A DNA stretch of 5,326 nt from Actinomycetota bacterium (GTDB taxonomy: Bacteria > Actinomycetota > Actinomycetes > Streptosporangiales > Streptosporangiaceae): assembly GCA_003168295.1 (NCBI GenBank), contig PMST01000531.1, forward strand, positions 2,123 through 7,448, given 5' to 3'. The notes below the pieces were generated by a model. That model was given only the letters and a program-made list of their open reading frames with translations, was not told the DNA's origin and searched no databases. The translations under genes and the position numbers were made by a program. Positions 1 through 5,326 of the stretch are shown here, piece after piece (within the stretch, counting starts at the first letter, position 1; every line of letters starts with the position of its first letter).

Positions 1-662
1 GGGCCCGGCGGGTAGATGTAGGTGTTGCGGACCATGAACTCCTTGAGGATGTCGTTCTGGATCGTGCCGGCCAGCTTCTCGGGCGGCACGCCCTGCTCCT
101 CGGCGGCGACGACGTAGAGCGCCAGCACGGGCAGCACCGCGCCGTTCATCGTCATCGACACGCTCATCCGGTCCAGCGGGATCCCGTCGAAGAGCTGCCG
201 CATGTCATAGATCGAGTCGATCGCGACGCCGGCCATGCCGACATCGCCGGCCACCCGCGGATGGTCGCTGTCGTACCCGCGGTGGGTCGGCAGATCGAAG
301 GCGACGGACAGGCCTTTCTGCCCGGCGTCGAGGTTGCGCCGGTAAAACGCGTTCGACTCCTCGGCGGTGGAGAACCCGGCGTACTGCCGGATGGTCCACG
401 GCTGGTTCACGTACATGGTCGGATACGGGCCGCGCAAGTACGGCGCCAGGCCGGGATAGGTGTGCAGGAAGTCGAGGCCGTCGAGGTCCGCGCCGGTGTA
501 GAGCGGTTTGACGTCAATCCCCTCAGGCGTGCTCCACACCAGCCCGGGGTCGTCGACGCCGGCCTGCTCGGTCACGGCCTGCCGCCAGCGTTCACCGTCC
601 GCCCGGGGGGCGTCGCCGAGCGGGACATCGGCGAAGTTAGGCACGCCAGGCGGCGGGGTCAT
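1..662 (-). CDS. mutB: Methylmalonyl-CoA mutase large (catalytic) subunit, N-terminal part, cut by the window edge
   Basis: This is the catalytic chain of the heterodimeric adenosylcobalamin enzyme that interconverts (R)-methylmalonyl-CoA and succinyl-CoA in the cytoplasm. The ATG at 662-660 opens a frame that stays open to the left edge and gives about 220 residues of a chain usually near 720-750. Only the N-terminal extension and the first part of the substrate-binding barrel are seen; the C-terminal B12-binding domain lies outside. Visible landmarks are [72 protein letters not shown] and [21 protein letters not shown]. Tyr94 (in IRQYAG) and Arg212 (in MVRN) correspond to Tyr89 and Arg207 of the Propionibacterium enzyme, with the same 118-residue spacing; this Tyr/Arg pair marks methylmalonyl-CoA specificity. 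Gln87 stands where some homologues have Arg (VNQPW versus FRPW), which I recall as normal in actinobacteria. The start overlaps the mutA stop and has no convincing Shine-Dalgarno, so translational coupling is likely. Family assignment is very secure. Confidence 0.97.
   Translation of the reverse strand, partial: MTPPPGVPNFADVPLGDAPRADGERWRQAVTEQAGVDDPGLVWSTPEGIDVKPLYTGADLDGLDFLHTYPGLAPYLRGPYPTMYVNQPWTIRQYAGFSTAEESNAFYRRNLDAGQKGLSVAFDLPTHRGYDSDHPRVAGDVGMAGVAIDSIYDMRQLFDGIPLDRMSVSMTMNGAVLPVLALYVVAAEEQGVPPEKLAGTIQNDILKEFMVRNTYIYPPG
659..662 (-). other. ATGA stop/start overlap coupling mutA and mutB
   Basis: On the minus strand the bases ATGA contain both the mutB start codon and the mutA TGA stop. 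The last mutA codons just upstream (encoding DALDVPK) contain no purine-rich Shine-Dalgarno sequence. Translation of mutB therefore probably depends on reinitiation by ribosomes finishing mutA, which would favour the 1:1 subunit ratio of the heterodimer. The overlap is seen directly; the coupling is inferred. Confidence 0.85.
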
Positions 663-2503
663 TTCGGCACGTCCAATGCGTCGAGGGTACGGCGCGCAAG
701 CGCGAGTACATCCATGTCACCGGTGATGACGTCATCAACCGCCGCCTCGGGTCCGGTATCGGGTGGTGCCGCCAGTATCACCCGGGATGCGCCTGCGGCC
801 CGCAGCCTCGCGACGGCCGCGTTCACGTCATCGGAGCTGGCGTCGTCGGCGCAGCAGACGACCGCGACCGGCGGCACGTGCTCGCCGGGAACCGGGTCCG
901 GACGCCCGGGATCAGCGGTCACCGCGGCGATCCCGGCGGGCGCCAGGAGGGCGGTGACCGCGGCGGCGCGTGACGCGGCCGCCCGCGGCGACCCGACGCC
1001 GATCAGCACCACCGTCGGCGGCGTCCCCGTCGACTGGGTGTACGCGTCGGCGCGGTCGCGGAGTTCCTCGTGCCACTGCGCCCACCGGATCCGCGGCAGG
1101 CCACCGGCCTGCGGAGGTCCGGCGGCCGCGGGCCGGCGCAGCAGCGTCTCGCCGGTCATCGGGAACTCGCTGACGCCGGTGACCGCCTCACGGCGATGGG
1201 CCAGCGAGGCACGGCGGGCGTCCCGGCTGGCCGCGATCCGGTCGGCGACCATCCCGCTGCGGATGGCGGCGGACAGACCGCCGGATCGTTCGATCTCCTG
1301 GAACCACGCCCAGGCGCGTTGCGCCAGTGCCTCGGTAAGGTTCTCGACGTACCAGGACCCTCCGGCCGGGTCGATGACCCGGGCGACGTAGGACTCCTCC
1401 GCTAGCACGGCGTGGGTGTTGCGGGCGATCCGCAGGGCCAGCACGTCCGGCCGCCCGAGCGCGGCGTCGAAGGGCCGCACCGTGATGGCGTCGGCGCCGC
1501 CGGCACCAGCGGCGAAGCAGGCTAGGGTGCCGCGGAGGATGTTGTTCCACGGGTCCCGGCGGGTCGTCATCGGCCACGAGCTGACGGCGTGCTGGCGCTG
1601 CCCCGCCGCCTCGCCGGACACGCCGCACTGCTCGGCGACGCGGGACCAGGTCCGGCGGGCGGCGCGCAGCTTGGCGATGGTGGCGAACTGGTCGGCGGTC
1701 GCCGCGTACCGGAACTCAAGCTGCCCGAATGCGCCGGCCATCGGCACGCTAGCCTCGGCCAGCGCCCGTAGGTACTCCACACCAGCGGCGAGAGCGCAGC
1801 CGAGTTCGGTGGCGTCGGTCCCCCCGGCATCGTGGAACGGCAGCGCGTCGACCACGATCGCCCGGACGCCGGATAGGTCAGCCGCGCATCGCGCCGCGAG
1901 CGCGGTGGCGTCGGCCATCCCGGCGTCCAGGCCGGTCCGCGCGAGCAGGCCGATCGGATCGATGCCCAGGACGGCCTGCGGCTGGTCCGCGCCGCGGCGC
2001 GCGGCGGTGTCCAGGAGAATCTGGGCGGCGGCGCCCGCGTGTTCCCCCGCGTCCAGGATGACGGTCGCCAGATCGAGGTAGACGTCGGCGAGCACGTCCG
2101 GGATCGCCTCGACCGGGATGCCTCCGGCGCCGATCTCAAGCCACAATGAGCTGACCCCGCCCTCGAGGTCCGTCATGATCTGCTCTCGGGCGACCGCGAC
2201 ATCCGGGTGGCCGTACTGGCCCCGGATGTCCCATCCCATCCGGTGACCGCCGACCGTGCGACCGCGCACGAACGGCGCCTGCCCGGGGTAGCCGGCGTCG
2301 CCGGTCCCGTCGTCCGCCGTGTACAGCGGGGCAATCTCGATGCCGTCCAGGGTTAGCGTCGCGAGCTCCCGCTCCGGGTCGGCTTCACTGTCCGGGCTGT
2401 GCAGCACGCGCGCGACGAGACGCTGCCAGTCACGCCGGCTCGCCGGCGGGAAATCCGCGGCCAGCACCAGCTCGTCAACCGTCAGGTCTGGGACATCAGG
2501 CAT
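659..2503 (-). CDS. mutA: Methylmalonyl-CoA mutase small subunit
   Basis: This is the non-catalytic partner of MutB in the heterodimeric mutase. At 614 aa it has normal length for the family (roughly 610-640). The N-terminal half is a degenerate barrel: PLYTADDG near residue 57 and [15 protein letters not shown] echo MutB, followed by [11 protein letters not shown]. The region [23 protein letters not shown] and the conserved [10 protein letters not shown] stretch (378-387) are family hallmarks. From about residue 495 a Rossmann-like cobalamin-domain remnant begins (VVLIGVGS, about 498-505). It has no DxHxxG motif and no ligand His, as expected for the small subunit, so it should not bind B12. 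The ATG at 2503 is the only reasonable start: upstream in frame there is no ATG or GTG before a TGA at 2542-2540. A weak GAAG sits 8 nt upstream of it. The TGA at 661-659 overlaps the mutB ATG, so the two are cotranscribed. Expression probably depends on the operator pair at 2611-2663, which is shared with divergent icmF. Confidence 0.96.
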   Translation of the reverse strand: MPDVPDLTVDELVLAADFPPASRRDWQRLVARVLHSPDSEADPERELATLTLDGIEIAPLYTADDGTGDAGYPGQAPFVRGRTVGGHRMGWDIRGQYGHPDVAVAREQIMTDLEGGVSSLWLEIGAGGIPVEAIPDVLADVYLDLATVILDAGEHAGAAAQILLDTAARRGADQPQAVLGIDPIGLLARTGLDAGMADATALAARCAADLSGVRAIVVDALPFHDAGGTDATELGCALAAGVEYLRALAEASVPMAGAFGQLEFRYAATADQFATIAKLRAARRTWSRVAEQCGVSGEAAGQRQHAVSSWPMTTRRDPWNNILRGTLACFAAGAGGADAITVRPFDAALGRPDVLALRIARNTHAVLAEESYVARVIDPAGGSWYVENLTEALAQRAWAWFQEIERSGGLSAAIRSGMVADRIAASRDARRASLAHRREAVTGVSEFPMTGETLLRRPAAAGPPQAGGLPRIRWAQWHEELRDRADAYTQSTGTPPTVVLIGVGSPRAAASRAAAVTALLAPAGIAAVTADPGRPDPVPGEHVPPVAVVCCADDASSDDVNAAVARLRAAGASRVILAAPPDTGPEAAVDDVITGDMDVLALARRTLDALDVPK

Positions 2504-2511
2504 CTGAAGGA

Positions 2512-2515
2512 CTTC
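2512..2515 (-). promoter_or_regulatory. mutA: Weak ribosome binding site of mutA
   Basis: GAAG on the minus strand lies 8 nt before the ATG at 2503. A better-looking GGAG at 2524-2521 is 17 nt away, too far for normal use. The in-frame stop at 2542-2540 and the lack of other starts still support the ATG at 2503. Confidence 0.45.
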
Positions 2516-2608
2516 ACTTTCTCCGATTCCACATCTCAGTCATACCGGCCGGCCCGCATCTCGCGGTCGCTGGGGTCGGCTTGGCGGCCACGCCCGGACC
2601 ACTCGGCA

Positions 2609-2614
2609 ATTTTA
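2609..2614 (-). promoter_or_regulatory. mutA: Tentative -10 box of the mutAB promoter
   Basis: Read on the minus strand these bases are TAAAAT, a five-of-six match to TATAAT. No good -35 hexamer lies 16-19 bp upstream; the best windows near 2632-2638 read GTCAAT or CGTCAA. The box overlaps the edge of operator 1, and the implied start near 2602 leaves a leader of about 100 nt before mutA. A weak or activator-assisted promoter, or a different sigma factor, would also fit. Confidence 0.35.
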
Positions 2615-2632
2615 CGTGGACGTCCAACTAAA
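2611..2632. promoter_or_regulatory. Operator 1: imperfect 22-bp palindrome with GGACGTCC core
   Basis: The inner ten bases TGGACGTCCA (2617-2626) are a perfect palindrome centred at 2621.5. The next two pairs outward are mismatched, and the following four pairs (TTTA against TAAA) match again. Its right half contains GTCCAACTA, which agrees with the GTCCTACTA half-site of operator 2 at eight of nine positions; the left half is degenerate outside GGAC. It overlaps the TAAAAT box proposed as the -10 element of the mutAB promoter. Size and symmetry suit a dimeric repressor such as a TetR- or GntR-type protein, but the family cannot be told from the site. Confidence 0.75.
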
Positions 2633-2663
2633 TTGACGCTAAGATAGTAGGACGTCCTACTAT
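2633..2663 (+). promoter_or_regulatory. icmF: Tentative icmF promoter
   Basis: TTGACG at 2633-2638 is a five-of-six match to the sigma-70 family -35 box. TACTAT at 2658-2663 could serve as -10 with a rather long 19-bp spacer, placing transcription start near 2670, about 50 nt before the GTG. An alternative with a 17-bp spacer is TGGACG (2617-2622) with TAAGAT (2640-2645). Either choice overlaps an operator, so bound regulator should block RNA polymerase. The exact hexamers are uncertain. Confidence 0.5.
2644..2663. promoter_or_regulatory. Operator 2: perfect 20-bp palindrome with GGACGTCC core
   Basis: The sequence ATAGTAGGACGTCCTACTAT is its own reverse complement over all 20 bases, centred at 2653.5. 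One mismatched pair and two further A/T pairs flank it. It lies 32 bp centre-to-centre from operator 1, close to three turns of the helix, so two dimers would sit on the same DNA face. It falls between or over the proposed promoter hexamers of icmF, a position fit for repression. The palindrome is seen directly and the operator role is inferred. The stem is followed by only four T residues and lies upstream of icmF rather than after a gene, so a terminator is unlikely. Confidence 0.85.
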
Positions 2664-2708
2664 TTTCGGGCGGCGGATCACTCGCGTCCCTTCGCCTGCA
2701 GACAGAGC

Positions 2709-2712
2709 GGAG
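2709..2712 (+). promoter_or_regulatory. icmF: Ribosome binding site deciding the GTG start of icmF
   Basis: GGAG, continuing as GGAGAGAG, sits 6 nt before the GTG at 2719. Upstream in frame there is no ATG or GTG back to the TAA at 2629-2631, and the ATG at 2744 is out of frame. The GTG is therefore the best-supported start. Confidence 0.85.
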
Positions 2713-2718
2713 AGAGCA

Positions 2719-5326
2719 GTGCCGAGTGAGTCCCAGGCGCTACATGTACCGGTAAACCCGGTACGGTTCGTCACCGCCGCTAGCTTGTTCGACGGCCACG
2801 ATGCGGCGATCAACATCATGCGGCGGGTGCTGCAGAGCCAGGGTGCCGAGGTGATCCACCTCGGACACGACCGCAGCGTCGAGACGGTGGCCCGCACCGC
2901 GATCGAGGAAGACGTCCAGGGCATCGCCCTGTCGTCCTACCAGGGCGGGCACGTCGAGTACTTCAGCTATCTCGTGCAGCGGCTGGCCGAGCTGGGAGCG
3001 GGTCACATCAAGGTGTACGGGGGCGGGGGCGGCGTCATCGTGCCCGAGGAGATCGCCCTGCTGGCCGAGCGCGGAGTTACGATCTTCGCGCCGGAGGACG
3101 GGCAGCGGCTGGGCCTGCCCGGCATGATCAACCAACTGATCGCCGCCTGCGACATTGACCTGTGCGCCGAGGAGCCGAGCCTGGACGCCGTGCTCAGCGG
3201 CAGTTCCGCCGCGCTGGCGCGCGCGATCACGGTGCTCGAGGCCGGACGTTCCGCATCTCTGGTGCAGGGCCTCCGCGATGCGCGGCCGGCCCGGCCGGTG
3301 CCCGTGCTTGGGATCACCGGGACCGGCGGTTCCGGTAAGTCGTCGCTGACCGACGAGCTGCTGCGGCGCCTCCGCCTGGACCTGGAGGATAAGCTGCGCA
3401 TCGCGGTGCTGGCGATCGACCCGACCCGCCGGCGTGGCGGCGGCGCCCTGCTGGGCGACCGGATCCGGATGAACGCGCTTGACAGCGGGGACCATAACCG
3501 GACGTTCTTCCGGTCGATGGCCACCCGGTCGGCCGGCGCGCAGCTGCCCGAGCGGTTCGGCGACATCCTGACGGCGGTGCAGGCGGCGGGATTCGACCTG
3601 GTCATCGTCGAGACGCCGGGCATCGGGCAGGGCGACGCGGCGATCGTCCCGTTCAGCGACATCTCGCTGTACGTCATGACGCCGGAGTTCGGTGCTGCCT
3701 CCCAGCTGGAAAAGATCGACATGCTCGACTTCGCCGATGTCGTGGCCGTCAACAAGTTCGAACGCCGCGGCGCGGAAGACGCCCGCCGCGATGTCGCCCG
3801 CCAGCTGGTCCGCAACCGCGAGGCATTCGGCGTCCCCTGGGAAGACATGCCCGTGTTCGGCACCAGCGCCGCACGGTTCATGGACGACGGAGTCAGCGCG
3901 CTGTACCAGCACCTGAAGACCCTGCTGGCCGAGAAGGGACTGCCGGCCGGCTCGGGCGTGCTCCCGCAGGTCGACGTCAAGGCCTCGACCGCGCTGCGCA
4001 GCGTCGTGCCCGCCGCCCGCAGCCGGTACCTCGCGGACATCGCCGAGGTCGTGCGCGACTACCACCGGCTGACCCGGGACCAGGCCGAGATCGCCCGCCG
4101 CCGCCAGCACCTGAGCACAGCGGTCGATCTGCTCGGCGAGGACTCCGGAGCCGAGCAGGTCCGCAAGCTGCGGGACGGCGCCGACAACGAGCTGCGGCCT
4201 GAGGTCCGCGACTCACTTGAGCAGTGGCCAGGCCGCGTCGCGGACTACGCCGGCGACGAGTTCGTCTACACGGTGCGCGGCCAGGAACTCCGCACCCCGC
4301 TGACCAGGAGCACACTGTCCGGCTCCAAGGTGCCCCGGGTTGCGCTGCCACGCACCCAGGACCACGCGGAGCTGGTGCGGTTCCTGCGCTCGGAGAACCT
4401 GCCCGGCTTCTTCCCGTTCACCGCGGGGGTGTTCCCGTTCAAGCGTGCCGGTGAGGCGCCGGCCCGGATGTTCGCTGGCGAGGGTGACGCGTTCCGCACC
4501 AACCGGCGCTTCCAGCTGCTGTCCCGCGGCAATGACGCGACCCGGCTGTCGACGGCGTTCGACTCGGTGACGCTCTACGGCCGCGATCCCGACCCGCGTC
4601 CGGATATCTACGGCAAGGTGGGCACGTCCGGGGTGTCGATCGCCACGGTCGAGGACATGAAGGTCCTGTACTCCGGGTTCGACCTGTGCGCCCCGACGAC
4701 CTCGGTGTCGATGACGATCAACGGCCCGGCCCCGGCCATCCTCGCGATGTTCCTCAACACCGCCATCGACCAGCGGCTCGATGCCTTCCGCGAGGAGCAC
4801 GGCCGCGAGCCCGATGAGGCGGAAACCGGCGAGATCCGGGCCTGGGTCCTGAGCACTGTCCGCGGCACGGTGCAGGCCGACATCCTCAAGGAGGACCAGG
4901 GCCAGAACACCTGCATCTTCTCCACCGATTTCGCGCTGCGGTGCATGGGCGACATCCAGCAGTACTTCATCGACCACCAGGTGCAGAACTTCTACTCGGT
5001 CTCGATCTCCGGTTACCACATCGCCGAGGCCGGAGCCAACCCGATCAGCCAGCTGGCGTTCACGCTCGCTAACGGCCTCACCTACGTCGAGGCGTACCTC
5101 GCCCGCGGCATGGACATCGACGACTTCGCTCCGAACCTGTCGTTCTTCTTCTCCAATGGCCTGGACGCGGAGTACTCCGTCATCGGCCGGGTCGCGCGGC
5201 GGATCTGGGCGGTGGCGATGAAGGAACGGTACGGTGCGGGCGAGCGGGCGCAGAAGCTGAAGTACCACGTGCAGACCTCCGGCCGGTCGCTGCACGCGCA
5301 GGAAATGGACTTCAACGACATCCGCA
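2719..5326 (+). CDS. icmF: Fused isobutyryl-CoA mutase IcmF (B12 domain + MeaI GTPase + mutase barrel), cut at the right edge
   Basis: IcmF rearranges isobutyryl-CoA and n-butyryl-CoA reversibly using adenosylcobalamin, and carries its own G-protein chaperone. The GTG at 2719 opens a frame that is uninterrupted to the window end: 869 residues of a chain usually near 1,080-1,095.
Residues 1-150 are the B12-binding domain, with DGHD at 25-28 (His27 the expected cobalt ligand), SSYQGGHVEYF and the Gly run 101-105.
About 195-420 is the MeaI GTPase: Walker A GTGGSGKS 201-208, GALLGDR 242-248, ETPGIGQ 298-304, and NKFE 345-348 in place of NKxD.
A linker follows, then the barrel from about 555.
Phe585 (RMFAGEG) and Gln729 (KEDQGQN) occupy the Tyr/Arg positions of methylmalonyl-CoA mutase. 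Phe/Gln marks isobutyryl-CoA mutases, and the 144-residue spacing equals that I recall for the Cupriavidus enzyme (598/742). The conserved SLHAQEMDFNDIR closes the visible part. Residue 30 is Ala where DxHxxG has Gly, and Gly240 replaces a Thr usual in related GTPases. Control is probably by the operators upstream. Weak isovaleryl/pivalyl-CoA activity is known for some homologues. Confidence 0.97.
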   Translation, partial: MPSESQALHVPVNPVRFVTAASLFDGHDAAINIMRRVLQSQGAEVIHLGHDRSVETVARTAIEEDVQGIALSSYQGGHVEYFSYLVQRLAELGAGHIKVYGGGGGVIVPEEIALLAERGVTIFAPEDGQRLGLPGMINQLIAACDIDLCAEEPSLDAVLSGSSAALARAITVLEAGRSASLVQGLRDARPARPVPVLGITGTGGSGKSSLTDELLRRLRLDLEDKLRIAVLAIDPTRRRGGGALLGDRIRMNALDSGDHNRTFFRSMATRSAGAQLPERFGDILTAVQAAGFDLVIVETPGIGQGDAAIVPFSDISLYVMTPEFGAASQLEKIDMLDFADVVAVNKFERRGAEDARRDVARQLVRNREAFGVPWEDMPVFGTSAARFMDDGVSALYQHLKTLLAEKGLPAGSGVLPQVDVKASTALRSVVPAARSRYLADIAEVVRDYHRLTRDQAEIARRRQHLSTAVDLLGEDSGAEQVRKLRDGADNELRPEVRDSLEQWPGRVADYAGDEFVYTVRGQELRTPLTRSTLSGSKVPRVALPRTQDHAELVRFLRSENLPGFFPFTAGVFPFKRAGEAPARMFAGEGDAFRTNRRFQLLSRGNDATRLSTAFDSVTLYGRDPDPRPDIYGKVGTSGVSIATVEDMKVLYSGFDLCAPTTSVSMTINGPAPAILAMFLNTAIDQRLDAFREEHGREPDEAETGEIRAWVLSTVRGTVQADILKEDQGQNTCIFSTDFALRCMGDIQQYFIDHQVQNFYSVSISGYHIAEAGANPISQLAFTLANGLTYVEAYLARGMDIDDFAPNLSFFFSNGLDAEYSVIGRVARRIWAVAMKERYGAGERAQKLKYHVQTSGRSLHAQEMDFNDIR
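2746..2764 (+). repeat. Short inverted repeat inside the start of icmF
   Basis: GTACCGG (2746-2752) and CCGGTAC (2758-2764) are perfect inverted copies around a 5-nt TAAAC loop. The element begins 27 nt after the first base of the GTG, within codons 10-16, before the conserved B12 fold starts at VRFVTA. As RNA it forms a 7-bp, GC-rich stem that could slow or modulate initiation. As DNA it could be a third protein site, though it lacks the GGACGTCC core. It may equally be chance in high-GC DNA. Confidence 0.5.

Larger units (their letters stand above)
2504..2718. promoter_or_regulatory. Divergent control region between mutAB and icmF
   Basis: This 215-bp gap separates two divergent mutase units and is the only non-coding stretch in the window. 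The part from about 2605 to 2667 is distinctly more AT-rich than its surroundings and holds two GGACGTCC palindromes plus promoter-like hexamers in both orientations. The mutA side (2504-2604) would be a leader of roughly 100 nt and shows nothing I can assign. The icmF side (2667-2718) is a leader of about 50 nt ending in a clear ribosome binding site. No small ORF with a convincing ribosome binding site, riboswitch or terminator stem was recognised. In particular I see no cobalamin-riboswitch-like B12 box by eye. Confidence 0.8.

Noticed and set aside
261..1391. Long plus-strand open frame (376 codons) opposite mutB/mutA
   Set aside because: It runs antisense to two clearly recognised mutase genes, has low-complexity Arg/Ala/Pro/Ser-rich content and resembles no family; it is a high-GC shadow frame.
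2545..2552. CCGGCCGG palindrome in the mutA leader
   Set aside because: Eight-base GC palindromes are common by chance at this base composition, and no second copy or spacing pattern supports a role.
2399..2647. Small plus-strand frame (82 codons) reaching into the control region
   Set aside because: It overlaps the 5' end of mutA antisense and crosses the operator region, has no clear Shine-Dalgarno and ends in the regulatory DNA.
2644..2666. The perfect palindrome plus T-run read as an intrinsic terminator
   Set aside because: It has no loop, the T tract is only four bases, and it lies between divergent promoters rather than after a gene. A protein-binding site explains it better.
2744..2746. 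ATG as alternative start for icmF
   Set aside because: It is out of frame with the IcmF reading frame; the GTG at 2719 has a well-placed GGAG and reads straight into the conserved domain.
2740..4110. Long minus-strand open frame (456 codons) opposite icmF
   Set aside because: It is antisense to the B12 and GTPase domains of IcmF, whose motifs are unmistakable on the plus strand. The translation is the Arg/Gly/His/Asp-rich type typical of antisense shadows.
4213..5295. Long minus-strand open frame (360 codons) opposite the mutase barrel of icmF
   Set aside because: Same reason: antisense to conserved barrel motifs such as RMFAGEG and SLHAQEMDFNDIR, with no recognisable domain of its own.

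Overview
The window comes from a high-GC, actinobacterium-like genome. Third codon positions are overwhelmingly G or C, one gene starts with GTG, and the mutase large subunit carries the [16 protein letters not shown] signature that I associate with actinobacterial proteins. I cannot name a genus. Almost all of the window is coding: two divergent transcription units of coenzyme B12-dependent acyl-CoA mutases, separated by a 215-bp control region.

Left unit, minus strand (1-2503). A complete small subunit of methylmalonyl-CoA mutase (mutA, 614 aa, 2503 to 659) is followed by the large catalytic subunit (mutB), which overlaps it by four bases (ATGA) and runs off the left edge after about 220 residues. 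Together they make the heterodimer that interconverts (R)-methylmalonyl-CoA and succinyl-CoA.

Control region (2504-2718). It holds two palindromes with the same core GGACGTCC: an imperfect 22-bp one centred at 2621.5 and a perfect 20-bp one centred at 2653.5. Their centres are 32 bp apart, about three helical turns. Promoter-like hexamers for both directions lie in or next to them. They look like paired operators for one regulator that controls both units. No regulator gene is present.

Right unit, plus strand (2719 to beyond 5326). The first 869 residues of IcmF, the fused isobutyryl-CoA mutase, are present: a B12-binding domain, a MeaI-type GTPase chaperone domain, a linker, and most of the substrate-binding mutase barrel. 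The right edge cuts off roughly the last 200 residues. The substrate-diagnostic residues are Phe585 and Gln729, whereas the left-hand MutB has Tyr94 and Arg212. The sequence therefore separates an isobutyryl/n-butyryl-CoA enzyme from a methylmalonyl/succinyl-CoA enzyme.

Functionally, the locus gathers two carbon-skeleton rearrangements that meet in branched-chain amino acid and short-chain acyl-CoA metabolism. IcmF links isobutyryl-CoA (from valine) with butyryl-CoA, and MutAB links the propionate branch with the TCA cycle or supplies methylmalonyl-CoA. The enzyme families are known. The least explained element is the shared double operator. I found no RNA genes, mobile elements, CRISPR arrays or terminators.
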